From the NCBI RefSeq assembly GCF_030812855.1, contig NZ_JAUSTK010000002.1, positions 62,001 to 126,000 on the forward strand: DNA of 64,000 bases. Reading direction: 5' to 3'. The translations under genes were made by a program, and so were the position numbers. Under the pieces are notes generated by a model. It had not been told where the DNA came from. It did not search any database and saw nothing but the letters and a program-made list of their open reading frames with translations. Origin of the DNA: Paenibacillus wynnii (lineage in GTDB: Bacteria; Bacillota; Bacilli; Paenibacillales; Paenibacillaceae). Shown here piece after piece: positions 45,493 to 54,043 of the stretch. Positions within the stretch are counted from its first letter, which is position 1. Each line of letters starts with the position of its first letter.

Positions 45493-47214
45493 TTATCGAA
45501 GAAGCTGTAGAACGCCTTGCGGCTGTTGGTTAGCCTGGGCAAGCATCGCCTGGGCAGCCTGAGCCAAGATAGAATTCTTTGTTTGTCCCATCATTTCCTT
45601 AGCCATATCTACATCACGAATACGGGATTCAGCAGCAGCCAAATTTTCTCCTGAGGTGTTAGTAATGGTTAAAGCATGCTCCAACCGGTTCTGAACTGCT
45701 CCAAAACTGGAACGATAGCTTGACACCATCTGAAGTGCGCTGTCGAATTTAGAGATTGCCGTATTAGCGTTACTGGTAACATCTACGGACTGAATACCTA
45801 AACTGGAAGACTTTACATCACATAAAGAAAATTCCATCGTCTGGCCCGTGTTAGCTCCCAAGTGAATTTGCACCTTGGTAGATAGACTTGAGATTACAGG
45901 CCAAACCTCTACATAAGTAGACATAGGGTCTGCAGTAATTGTACCATATGATCCTTCATCAACAACTGAATCATTATCCAGTGATGATCCCGCTATCCCA
46001 AGATCAGTGGCTCGGTCTAATCCTGCTAATGATCCGGTATCCGCATTACTAAGTTTGGGAACCAAAGTGTTAATAATATAATCAACACCACCCCCGACAG
46101 CTGAAGATTGAAACCGAGCTGCAAAATCAGTAATACTATTAATACCCGCTACTCCTAAAGAGGCATTGGCATTGATAGCATCATTTAATGTAAGAGTAGT
46201 GTCTGCTGACATCTCCTGGAGTAAATCTTTTACACCCGTACCTCCATTTGCTTCCATGATATGGTCCATGTAGCGAATGGCAGCAAAAGCCATAGAATAA
46301 TCATCGCTAGTCCCTCCCCAAGCTGAGGTTCCAGTACCCATACGGTCTGCAAGTTGCTGTTCTGATAAAGAACTAAGGCTTATGGATAATCTTTCATCAG
46401 CGCCATGAGCTGCTTCTGCCACACCTTCCATAAACCAGTTCTGCATTCCGGTAGCAATATTAATGCTTGCAGCCGTAGCCGCATGTACCATTTCATGAGC
46501 TATTATTCTATCGTTCGATATCCAGCCCCCACCATCTGGATAGGTGGTATTAAGAAAATCCTGCATGTCGATATGGAGCGCTAAGCTTGTTGCAGTACCA
46601 GGGACCCCTCCAACGAAGCTATATGAAACTGCGGCCAATGTATTACCCGCACCATCTAGGGTATCATCTAGAACTATCGTCAGATTCATATTATTACCAC
46701 CAATACCGAATACCGATGAAACTAAGTCTTCAGAAGCCGCAAGCCAACCTTTTTGCAAATTTTCAAGTATTGCTTGCTTTGCTGCGGGTGATACGGATGA
46801 CTGATTTAATAGTTTTGTCGTATTAAACTCCGTGTTATTTGCAATCCTGTCAATCTCCTGATTGATTTGCTTGATTTCATCCTGGATGGATCCAAGATCA
46901 TTAACAGTATTCGTATCGTTATTAGCTTGAACAGAGAGTTCCCTGCCTCGCTGTAACAGGCTATGAACTTCATTTAGGCCACCCTCAGCTGTTTGTATCA
47001 AGGATATCCCATCCTGAATATTGCGTGATGCCTGGGTAAGCCCACGTATCTGCCCTCTCATCTTCTCAGAGATTGAAAGCCCGGCTGCATCATCTCCTGC
47101 CCGATTAATTCGTAATCCAGAAGATAGCTTTTCAATTGATTTTGAGACTTGAGTTGTATTATTCGACAAGGATTGATACGTATTTAGAGATGTAATGTTA
47201 TGCTGAATCCTCAC
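45493..47214 (-). CDS. Flagellin with embedded zinc metallopeptidase domain (flagellinolysin type)
   Basis: A 573-residue protein. Residues 1-140 are a normal flagellin N-terminal D0/D1 helix region (MRIQHNITSLNTYQSL, SSGLRINRAGDDAAGLSISE). Residues about 455-573 are the C-terminal D1/D0, ending ANQQPQGVLQLLR as in the neighbouring flagellin. Between them lies a domain of about 300 residues with HEMVH (His240, Glu241, His244) and WFMEGVAE, whose Glu263 is 19 residues after the second His: the gluzincin zinc site. Flagellins of this design, flagellinolysins, are known to form proteolytic filaments (described first in Clostridium haemolyticum). The start is GTG with GGAAGGGGGG upstream. No sigma-D promoter is evident immediately before it, and the hag terminator lies between. 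A lone cysteine (Cys465) is unusual for a flagellin. Confidence 0.9.
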   Translation of the reverse strand: MRIQHNITSLNTYQSLSNNTTQVSKSIEKLSSGLRINRAGDDAAGLSISEKMRGQIRGLTQASRNIQDGISLIQTAEGGLNEVHSLLQRGRELSVQANNDTNTVNDLGSIQDEIKQINQEIDRIANNTEFNTTKLLNQSSVSPAAKQAILENLQKGWLAASEDLVSSVFGIGGNNMNLTIVLDDTLDGAGNTLAAVSYSFVGGVPGTATSLALHIDMQDFLNTTYPDGGGWISNDRIIAHEMVHAATAASINIATGMQNWFMEGVAEAAHGADERLSISLSSLSEQQLADRMGTGTSAWGGTSDDYSMAFAAIRYMDHIMEANGGTGVKDLLQEMSADTTLTLNDAINANASLGVAGINSITDFAARFQSSAVGGGVDYIINTLVPKLSNADTGSLAGLDRATDLGIAGSSLDNDSVVDEGSYGTITADPMSTYVEVWPVISSLSTKVQIHLGANTGQTMEFSLCDVKSSSLGIQSVDVTSNANTAISKFDSALQMVSSYRSSFGAVQNRLEHALTITNTSGENLAAAESRIRDVDMAKEMMGQTKNSILAQAAQAMLAQANQQPQGVLQLLR

Positions 47215-47259
47215 GGTTACCCCCCTTCCTCACATTACTGACCGGAAATAACTCTGTAT

Positions 47260-47297
47260 TAAAAAAAGAGAATACCCTGAGGTATCCCCTTTTTTCG
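47260..47297 (-). terminator. Terminator between hag and the metallopeptidase flagellin gene
   Basis: GGGATACC-TCA-GGGTATTC type hairpin (one mismatch) followed by TCTTTTTTT on the minus strand, 24 nt past the hag stop codon. Confidence 0.75.
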
Positions 47298-47320
47298 AAC
47301 TAAAGCTAATTTCCAATCGT

Positions 47321-48562
47321 TTAACGAAGGAGTTGGAGAACACCTTGAGGCTGTTGATTGGCTTGAGCCAACATCGCCTGAGCTGCTTGTGCCAAGATGG
47401 AATTCTTAGTTTGCTCCATCATTTCCTTAGCCATATCTACGTCACGAACACGAGATTCAGCTGCTGTTAAGTTCTCAGAAGATGTGTTCAAGTTATTAAT
47501 TGTATGCTCTAATCTGTTTTGAGTTGCACCTAATTTAGAACGTTCAGCAGAAACGGTTTGAATAGCTTCATCCAATACACTAATTGCAGTACCAGCTTGG
47601 CTCTTCGTACCTACTTGAAGATTTCTAACGCCTAAAGTATCTGCTCTCATATCGTTAATAGCTAGATTAAGGCTTTGTCCTTGATTCGAACCAATTTGGA
47701 AATCAGCGCTTCCCTCAGCACGTACATCTTCAGCTTCTGTTGTTGTTGTAAAGTTGGATAATACATTTGAAGCTGCTTCTTTACGTACTCCAGCAGAACT
47801 CTTAACTTCGAAGGATAAACCGTTAATTTGAGCAGCAGTACCAGCAGCATCAGCAGTAACTACCATATTACCAGCAGCAGTAGCAACTGAAGCTACTGAA
47901 CCTTCAGTAACCATAGTATCAGTTATGTCACTTAAAGCATCAGAAGTGATATCAGCTACTGTAAATGATGATGTATGCTGAGTACCATTAATCGACCAGC
48001 TCATTGTAATAACATCACCATCTGCAATTTGGAGATTATTTCCAGCGGAATCTAACAAACCATCTAACGTGGTAGCATCTGCCATTGTATTTTCTAAGTC
48101 ACCTGTAAGGACTTGAGTTGTAGCAGTACTTACTGCAGAGCCCATTTCACCATTAAGAAGTTTCTTGTTGTTAAATTCAGTTTGTTCTGCAATTCGCTGA
48201 ATTTCTTCACCAAGTTGGTTAGTTTCATCTTGTATATTAGCACGGTCTTGAGCGGTATTTGTATCATTTGAAGATTGAACAGCCAATTCACGCATACGTT
48301 GCAGAATGCTGTGAGTTTCATTCAATGCACCTTCAGCAGTTTGAATCATGGAAATACCGTCTTGTGAGTTACGGGAAGCTTGATCCAAACCACGGATTTG
48401 ACCGCGCATTTTTTCGGAAATTGCCAAACCAGCAGCATCATCACCAGCACGGTTGATGCGAAGACCAGAAGACAGCTTTTCGATGGATTTGCTTTGTGCT
48501 GCAGTGTTAGCAGACAGTTGACGATGTGTGTTCAATGCACCAATATTGTGATTAATTCTCAT
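47321..48562 (-). CDS. hag: Flagellin, main filament subunit
   Basis: A 413-residue flagellin from the ATG at 48562 (MRINHNIGALNTHRQL), 6-7 nt after GGAGGAA; eleven upstream residues in the open frame are leader sequence. Conserved N-terminal (about 1-165) and C-terminal (about 320-413) D0/D1 regions flank a shorter variable domain. The last 45 residues are nearly the same as in the downstream metallopeptidase flagellin, which points to duplication of the conserved ends. Preceded by a sigma-D promoter and a CsrA-binding leader, so it is controlled at both transcription and translation. No cysteine is seen. Confidence 0.95.
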   Translation of the reverse strand: MRINHNIGALNTHRQLSANTAAQSKSIEKLSSGLRINRAGDDAAGLAISEKMRGQIRGLDQASRNSQDGISMIQTAEGALNETHSILQRMRELAVQSSNDTNTAQDRANIQDETNQLGEEIQRIAEQTEFNNKKLLNGEMGSAVSTATTQVLTGDLENTMADATTLDGLLDSAGNNLQIADGDVITMSWSINGTQHTSSFTVADITSDALSDITDTMVTEGSVASVATAAGNMVVTADAAGTAAQINGLSFEVKSSAGVRKEAASNVLSNFTTTTEAEDVRAEGSADFQIGSNQGQSLNLAINDMRADTLGVRNLQVGTKSQAGTAISVLDEAIQTVSAERSKLGATQNRLEHTINNLNTSSENLTAAESRVRDVDMAKEMMEQTKNSILAQAAQAMLAQANQQPQGVLQLLR

Positions 48563-48566
48563 TATA

Positions 48567-48605
48567 GTATTCCTCCATGAATTTAGTTTGTCCACATCCT
48601 TGTGG
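48567..48605 (-). promoter_or_regulatory. CsrA-binding leader of hag
   Basis: On the transcript, CCACA-AGGA-TGTGG (48592-48605) presents AGGA in the loop of a 5-bp hairpin and matches the high-affinity CsrA consensus ACARGGAUGU. A second GGA lies in the Shine-Dalgarno sequence (48571-48576). In B. subtilis two such sites let CsrA block hag translation until FliW sequesters it; csrA and fliW are the adjacent genes. Confidence 0.8.
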
Positions 48606-48656
48606 CAAACGCTGCCGTTAAGGTCGGCCGCCCCTCCGAATCAGCGTCTATTATAT

Positions 48657-48683
48657 ATATCGTCTTTCAATTTATTTTGTTTA
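48657..48683 (-). promoter_or_regulatory. Sigma-D promoter of hag
   Basis: Minus strand: TAAA (48680-48683), 15 nt, GACGATAT (48657-48664), one mismatch to TAAA-N15-GCCGATAT. It predicts a leader of about 88 nt. Confidence 0.85.
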
Positions 48684-48707
48684 TAGCTTTTTTGCAATTT
48701 TTGAAAA

Positions 48708-48941
48708 TTATTTTTCTGAGCGCAAGCGCTCTAGCAATGCATTTAAATCGTCAGTGGCCGGAGCAGCTGACTCCTTATTGGATTCTTTTATGGATAGGTA
48801 GACTTCCTTTCGGAATATGTCTACATGTTTTGGAGCCGAGATTCCAACTTTTATTGTATCCCCTTCCACACTAAGAATGGTAACCTCAATTTGATCCTGG
48901 ATAATAATAGATTCGCCTTTTTTGCGCGTCAAAACCAGCAT
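48708..48941 (-). CDS. csrA: Translational regulator CsrA
   Basis: A 77-residue RNA-binding dimer from the ATG at 48941 ([14 protein letters not shown]); a GTG twelve bases upstream is also open. It begins inside the fliW stop-codon region. The conserved RNA-contact residues (LTRKKGE near the N-terminus, [16 protein letters not shown]) are present. It represses hag translation by binding GGA motifs. Confidence 0.95.
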   Translation of the reverse strand: MLVLTRKKGESIIIQDQIEVTILSVEGDTIKVGISAPKHVDIFRKEVYLSIKESNKESAAPATDDLNALLERLRSEK

Positions 48942-48942
48942 C

Positions 48943-49386
48943 TCACTCACCACCTTTGTCTAGTATCGAATTACCTGCCCATAATGGATGCTTGGTTAGA
49001 TATGAGGATTTATGCAAGACTACTTGTTTACCTTTCCGGTTTAGCGGATTCAATATGATTGGAGCCAGGAGGTTTATTGTCGATAGTTCCAGTTGCTCTT
49101 TTATGGTTACAATTGAACGAACTGAGACCGCATCCTTAATATCCAATTCTTCAGCATCGGTATCTGGTAGATCAAATTCATATTCATGATAAAAGTTAAA
49201 AGGGTCTGTCAGTAAGAAAGATATACTCTCATGTTGAGTAGATTGTAGTTGGGCGAATGAGCTTTTCTCCAGTTCTATTAACGCAAATTCTGTTACATCC
49301 TCAAATCCAGGGATTCCTTTAGAAAAATGATAGATCTGATCTTCATCAATCTCTAGTTTTCCCCAAGCTGTTGTTTCTATAAGCAT
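48943..49386 (-). CDS. fliW: Flagellar assembly factor FliW (CsrA antagonist)
   Basis: A 147-residue protein with the FliW signature ([20 protein letters not shown]). It binds flagellin and, when flagellin is low, CsrA, closing a homeostatic loop. Adjacent to and translationally coupled with csrA. Confidence 0.95.
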   Translation of the reverse strand: MLIETTAWGKLEIDEDQIYHFSKGIPGFEDVTEFALIELEKSSFAQLQSTQHESISFLLTDPFNFYHEYEFDLPDTDAEELDIKDAVSVRSIVTIKEQLELSTINLLAPIILNPLNRKGKQVVLHKSSYLTKHPLWAGNSILDKGGE

Positions 49387-49467
49387 CTTGCAGCAACTCC
49401 TTTATCAGTTGTTTAATAAAAAAACTATAGAAGGTCTATTAATAACCTAATCTATAGCTTTTTGAAT

Positions 49468-50031
49468 TTATATTTGTATATCAATCTCGGGCGGTATTAT
49501 TGACAACGAAGACTTCTGCCTCAGATAGATGTCTAGGGTAGCAGGTGTATAGTTAATCTCGGGTCTACGTGCTTCAATTTGCACACTCACTTCAGCAGGT
49601 TGATATTCCATGCTTACAGGGAACGTCTCGATATGAATATCTACATTATCATAGGAAGCCTCTCCCCTGATTTCAGGATATGATACCGGTCTCCAATCTT
49701 CTCCGTAAACCTCAGCGATACTGTTTCCCGGCTTATGAAAATTGGCCATACGTTCTCCTTGTTCCATTCGTTTAGCAATACCTTCTAACCAAAGCTGTTC
49801 AATCCCTGAATATATCCGCTGGGACATCTCTCGGTAGGTTCCACCTGTATAGGCTGCACGTGCCTGAGACTGGTCGATTGTTAATTCCGGAGCGGTTTGA
49901 TGAATGCTCCATTCCCCTTGAGTGGTCGTGATTTGCTGTTCCGCTTTGGGTTGTGTAATTGAAAAACTACCTGCTGTTGTATCAAGGCCAATTAAGGCAG
50001 ATGTCTGACGTATTTGTACAATCGGCTGCAT
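49468..50031 (-). CDS. YviE-like flagellar-operon protein (DUF6470)
   Basis: A 187-residue protein of the family found between flgL and fliW in Bacillota. It is rich in beta strands and alternating polar residues (AEVSVQIEARRPEINYTPATLDI, described in part). There is no signal peptide or membrane segment. The function is not known; context suggests a role in late flagellar assembly or in the CsrA-FliW loop. Confidence 0.8.
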   Translation of the reverse strand: MQPIVQIRQTSALIGLDTTAGSFSITQPKAEQQITTTQGEWSIHQTAPELTIDQSQARAAYTGGTYREMSQRIYSGIEQLWLEGIAKRMEQGERMANFHKPGNSIAEVYGEDWRPVSYPEIRGEASYDNVDIHIETFPVSMEYQPAEVSVQIEARRPEINYTPATLDIYLRQKSSLSIIPPEIDIQI

Positions 50032-50046
50032 CAGGGATATCCCCCT

Positions 50047-50967
50047 TTATCTGATAAAATCAACAAGGGATGATTGGATAATTTTGGAACCGACAGAAAG
50101 AGAGGCGTTATAGATGTTCTCCTGAATTTTGGATTGCATTAACAACTCTGCGTAGTCTCCGTCTTCTGTTTTAGATTGAAGGTCTGTAAGGTTAACTTCT
50201 AAATCATTCAAACGACTCTGCATTAATTCAATACGATTGGTCTTTGCACCAATGTTAGCTTGTGTAGTCAAAATTTTATCATTACGTGTATCGATATTAG
50301 CCAACTCAGCGGAAACTCCAGAGGTGATTCCGGACGCTAAAGCAGTGGAAATCCTATCTATAATAGAAAAGATATTATCCACTTCATTGCCTCCAAAGAC
50401 TTCATTTCCGGTAATATTGATCGGAAGCTGAACACTCTCTCCAACGGCATAATTAATAATTCCGGTATCTGTTGTGACTAAAGCGGCTCCCGAGGTATCT
50501 GGCAGCCCATCAATTCCGGTAGGGAAGTCATAGGGCTTCACATCATATTGTTGACCATTAAATATATATTTACCATTGAATTGGCTATTTGAAATATCTA
50601 CCAGCTGCCCTTTAAGCTGTTTAATCTCAGCGTTGATGCTGTCCAAAGCTGTCTGAGGGTTGGTTCCATTCGCCCCTTGAACAGTCAGCTCTCGCAAACG
50701 CTGAACGACATCCCCCGCCTGAGTCATCACTGTGTCATTAAAATCAAGCCAAGAGATTGCGCTATCAACATTCTCCTGATACTGCTCATTCGATGACAGT
50801 TCAGCACGATAACGAAGAGAGTAGGTGATTCCTACTGGATCATCGGAGGGCTTGTTAAGCTTTCGGCCTGTGGCCAATTGCAGTTGTGTATCGTTCATAG
50901 TACGAGCATTTCGATTCAAGTTAAGCAATAGCTGTGAATTCATCATATTTGAGGTAACTCTTAACAT
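50047..50967 (-). CDS. flgL: Hook-filament junction protein FlgL (HAP3)
   Basis: A 306-residue flagellin-like junction protein with a conserved N-terminal helix region (MLRVTSNMMNSQLLLNLNRN) and C-terminal D0. It joins FlgK to the filament. It follows flgK by 19 nt. Confidence 0.93.
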   Translation of the reverse strand: MLRVTSNMMNSQLLLNLNRNARTMNDTQLQLATGRKLNKPSDDPVGITYSLRYRAELSSNEQYQENVDSAISWLDFNDTVMTQAGDVVQRLRELTVQGANGTNPQTALDSINAEIKQLKGQLVDISNSQFNGKYIFNGQQYDVKPYDFPTGIDGLPDTSGAALVTTDTGIINYAVGESVQLPINITGNEVFGGNEVDNIFSIIDRISTALASGITSGVSAELANIDTRNDKILTTQANIGAKTNRIELMQSRLNDLEVNLTDLQSKTEDGDYAELLMQSKIQENIYNASLSVGSKIIQSSLVDFIR

Positions 50968-50986
50968 GTCGTATCATCCCCCTATC

Positions 50987-52597
50987 TTATCTGCCTACGA
51001 CGCCGGTAGAATTAATTAATTTATCTAGTAATTGATCATAAGTTGTCATGAACCGTGCCGCCGCACTGTAAGCGTGTTGAAACACGAGCATATTGGACAT
51101 CTCTTCATCTAAAGAGACTCCACTGACGGATTGACGACGCGCATTTACTTGCTCCACCAAATAATTGGAGTTTTCAGTTTGGCGTGTGGCTTCCTGTGAT
51201 TGAATACCAAGTTGTCCTACCAAAGATTTGTAAAAGGAGTCTGGTGTAGCTGTAATCCCCGATGATGGAGATTTAAAAGAACCCGTCTGCTGAGTTGACA
51301 ACAAGAGTGCTAATGTATTATTACCTTTTACAACGGTTTCGGCGGTTCCCGTACCGGTAGTTCGAAGGGAAGTTGCCAAGAGGTTGCTATCCTCAGCAAT
51401 TTCAGCGTTAAGGGTAATATTACCGGCCGTAATGGCAGTTCCATCACCTGTAATGGTGAATAGGGGTTTACCTGGATTGAGAGTTCCATCCATTGTATAG
51501 CCCAGCTGATGAAGCCCATTGAGTCCTTGAACGGTTGTCTTAACATCAGAATTCAAGATAGCTCCCTTAGGAAACACCGCTCCCGCGGTTATAGTAGCTA
51601 TAGATCCATCCGCCTTGGTTACAGTGACATCATTGGTCAGAACCGTACCTTCTGGAAGTACAGAGCCTTTAGGAAGAGTTACTTCAATATCACCAGTAGC
51701 AATGGTATTAGCTATATTATCGAGCTGTTTCTTATAATCTGCCACATAGTCCTTACTGGAAGCAATCATTCCATAGACCTCGCCGGATTTCATATCACCC
51801 GATAAACCATCGCCATAAGCAGAGGTTAAAAAAGCACTATCGGTAGTAGCAGAAACCGCAAAGCCTTGAACCAGAGGTTGGCTTCCTAATGAAACGTTAA
51901 ACCCACTTTCCGTTTCAACTACGTTGATATTAATAATCTTTGATAGCTTGTCTACGAATAGATCACGTTGATCACGCAGGTCATTAGCTTTGTCGCCTAA
52001 GCTCTCAATTCTGAAGATAGATTTGTTAAGTTCGGCCACTGAAGAAAGGTACGTCTGTATTTCTGTGCCTTTAACAGCAATATTGGATGCTAAATCCGAG
52101 TCCAGGTTATCAAGCTGTCTACTTAAATAGTTCATAGCGTCCGTCATAGATTGTGTAGTTTGGACTACAATCTTACGAGCTGTACTGTCTGCAGGATTCT
52201 TACTGAGGTCCGACCACGACTTCCAAAAGTTATTCATCACGGTACTGATCCCTGTATCGGAAGGCTCTTGAAAGATAGCTTCCAGCTTGTCCAAGGTATC
52301 CGATTGAATAGTCCAGTTACCCATAGCGGAGTTCTCATCGCGGAACTGATTATCCAAAAAAGATTCACGGATACGTTCAATAGATCCGAACTCCACACCT
52401 GTTCCTAGCTGACCTGGCACCGTAGATTTCGTTAGGCCATAAGCTTCAATGGGACGGGAAGCAGTCATCTTAACGGTCTGACGGCTGTAACCCTCTGTAT
52501 TGGCATTGGCGATATTATGTCCGGTTGTATTTAAAGCTGCCGTCTGTGTGAACAAACTGCGTCTCGCCGTCTCGATCGAGTGAAATGTAGATGTCAT
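50987..52597 (-). CDS. flgK: Hook-associated protein FlgK (HAP1)
   Basis: A 536-residue protein with the flagellar rod/hook N-terminal motif (ALNTTGHNIANANTEGYSRQ) and a C-terminal D0 helix. The middle contains a repeated pair of short modules (about 300-345; GSVLPEGTVLTNDVTVTKAD and a second similar block), making it slightly longer than B. subtilis FlgK. Confidence 0.93.
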   Translation of the reverse strand: MTSTFHSIETARRSLFTQTAALNTTGHNIANANTEGYSRQTVKMTASRPIEAYGLTKSTVPGQLGTGVEFGSIERIRESFLDNQFRDENSAMGNWTIQSDTLDKLEAIFQEPSDTGISTVMNNFWKSWSDLSKNPADSTARKIVVQTTQSMTDAMNYLSRQLDNLDSDLASNIAVKGTEIQTYLSSVAELNKSIFRIESLGDKANDLRDQRDLFVDKLSKIININVVETESGFNVSLGSQPLVQGFAVSATTDSAFLTSAYGDGLSGDMKSGEVYGMIASSKDYVADYKKQLDNIANTIATGDIEVTLPKGSVLPEGTVLTNDVTVTKADGSIATITAGAVFPKGAILNSDVKTTVQGLNGLHQLGYTMDGTLNPGKPLFTITGDGTAITAGNITLNAEIAEDSNLLATSLRTTGTGTAETVVKGNNTLALLLSTQQTGSFKSPSSGITATPDSFYKSLVGQLGIQSQEATRQTENSNYLVEQVNARRQSVSGVSLDEEMSNMLVFQHAYSAAARFMTTYDQLLDKLINSTGVVGR

Positions 52598-52624
52598 GCT
52601 TCTTGCTCCCCCTTAAAAGCTGTT

Positions 52625-53125
52625 CTATCCCCGAGCGTCAAAAAGTCCCGAGCGGTTAATGGCGGCACCCTTGTCGGATGGATGATGATAAGTAATGTCC
52701 TGATTCGGTCTGCCAACTAATAAGTCCAAGGTATAATCTATAAAGGTAAGCGACTGCTCAATCAGCTTCTGGTTAAGCTCGTTAGCTCGCTTCAGACTTT
52801 TCAAAGTGTCTGAAAGCTTAAGCTGAACATGCAGCAGTCGCGACTTGTCATCAGGGTCAAATACAAGCCTGGACAACTCGGTCAGGTTCAGGTTGAGGTT
52901 GGAACGAATACCAACTCCTTGCAGAAAGGCATAAGCCGCCTCTGCACGCTGCTCCTCGAGTTGTCCAGTCAGCTTCATAAGCTTGGATTCACGGTTAAGG
53001 ATTTCTATGATCCCCTCAACTTTATTATCCATAATAGCTTCTTTCTTGATAGCGGCCAGCTCCAGCATCTGTAGATGAGCCTCGTCCAGCCGCTCCAATA
53101 GTTCAATCAATTTAGTCAGTGCCAT
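52625..53125 (-). CDS. flgN: FlgN-like chaperone for FlgK/FlgL
   Basis: About 166 residues from the ATG at 53125 (MALTKLIELLERLDEA); a GTG at 53137 directly after the flgM stop codon is the alternative. All-helical. It keeps the junction proteins export-competent. Position between flgM and flgK is diagnostic. Confidence 0.85.
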   Translation of the reverse strand: MALTKLIELLERLDEAHLQMLELAAIKKEAIMDNKVEGIIEILNRESKLMKLTGQLEEQRAEAAYAFLQGVGIRSNLNLNLTELSRLVFDPDDKSRLLHVQLKLSDTLKSLKRANELNQKLIEQSLTFIDYTLDLLVGRPNQDITYHHPSDKGAAINRSGLFDARG

Positions 53126-53137
53126 AGAGGGATTCAC

Positions 53138-53434
53138 CTAATTCTCGGAGGATTGCTTAAAATATGGGGCGAGTTTCTCTGCGAGCCTGGATGCGTCAAC
53201 ATGGTAAGTACCAGCAGAAACCTGCTGTTTCAAGTTATCAATCTTGAGTGCACGTTCAGTATCAACCTTACCGCTGTTCTGTGCCTCGAGAAGCTTCATG
53301 GCTTCTGTAGAGATCGAAACCTCATCCTTGCGTGTACTTTTCTTCATTTGTTCCTGCCTTTGCGATTCCGCGTTGCGTTGATATGGATTAATCGCGTTAA
53401 TACGTCCGGTCTCGTTAATTTTCATAACTTCCAC
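53138..53434 (-). CDS. flgM: Anti-sigma-D factor FlgM
   Basis: A 98-residue protein, disordered N-terminal half and helical C-terminal sigma-binding part (ERALKIDNLKQQVSAGTYHVDA, seen about residues 60-80). It holds sigma-D inactive until hook completion. Preceded by a sigma-D promoter that overlaps the previous operon's terminator. Confidence 0.92.
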   Translation of the reverse strand: MEVMKINETGRINAINPYQRNAESQRQEQMKKSTRKDEVSISTEAMKLLEAQNSGKVDTERALKIDNLKQQVSAGTYHVDASRLAEKLAPYFKQSSEN

Positions 53435-53447
53435 CTTCCTTTAATAT

Positions 53448-53481
53448 AAAAAAGCCGATAATCATTACTAAGTTTATCGGC
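53448..53481 (-). terminator. Terminator after yvyF, sharing its 5' arm with the flgM promoter
   Basis: GCCGATAA (53474-53481) pairs with TTATCGGC (53454-53461), a perfect 8-bp stem with a 12-nt loop, followed by T6 on the minus strand. Confidence 0.8.
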
Positions 53482-53501
53482 GTGTGTTGAAACATTCTTT
53501 A
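53474..53501 (-). promoter_or_regulatory. Sigma-D promoter of flgM-flgN-flgK-flgL
   Basis: Minus strand: TAAA (53498-53501), 16 nt, GCCGATAA (53474-53481). One mismatch to the -10 consensus. The -10 is also the 5' arm of the upstream operon's terminator. Confidence 0.75.
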
Positions 53502-53531
53502 TAGCTGCAAGTGCTTTTTTTGCAGAATTTA

Positions 53532-53939
53532 TCAGTCTCGTTGCTTATCTATGGCTCTATACGCGCCTGTTTGATCCTTTTTGGCGGCTTTAGCTGCAGC
53601 ACTTTCCTGGGCTGCATTCGTCAAGTCTTTCCTCAAACGGGTTCGGCAGTTATCACACATATGCCCTTCTCTAATGAGGGTTCCGCACACTTCACATGGA
53701 TACATCATATTGGGTGCGTTTGCAATAGAAATCCGCCCTTCTCTAATAAAACGGGTGATTTCCTTTATGGATATTTCCGTAGCATCCGATAGTTCCTGAA
53801 TATTAGTTCCTTTATTTTCACGAAGATATTTTACGCAAATTTCATACTGATACTCCAGTTCTTTAACACAGACCTGGCACATCTCCATAACATTTTTGAG
53901 ATATAACCGGCCGCACCTTGGACAATTGTCTAGATTCAT
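53532..53939 (-). CDS. YvyF-like zinc-ribbon flagellar-operon protein
   Basis: A 135-residue protein with two zinc ribbons (CPRCGRLYLKNVMEMCQVC near the N-terminus and CEVCGTL...CDNC near residues 90-107). Between them is a MerR/DksA-like helix-turn-helix (IQELSDATEISIKEITRFIREGRI, described in part). B. subtilis YvyF (TIGR03826) has the same place between comFC and flgM. A regulatory role is inferred. Confidence 0.85.
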   Translation of the reverse strand: MNLDNCPRCGRLYLKNVMEMCQVCVKELEYQYEICVKYLRENKGTNIQELSDATEISIKEITRFIREGRISIANAPNMMYPCEVCGTLIREGHMCDNCRTRLRKDLTNAAQESAAAKAAKKDQTGAYRAIDKQRD

Positions 53940-54043
53940 TCAAGCAGCCGCTCCTTCCATAACATATTGTACAGCGAAAAGACATCTTATGCTCCTAGAT
54001 TACATGATTGTTAAGTATTCGTCTATGGGGCTATAATTTCCGG

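Noticed and set aside
45493-48562. Two adjacent flagellin genes as an assembly duplication
   Set aside because: The conserved ends differ at many positions and the central domains are unrelated, so they are true paralogues.
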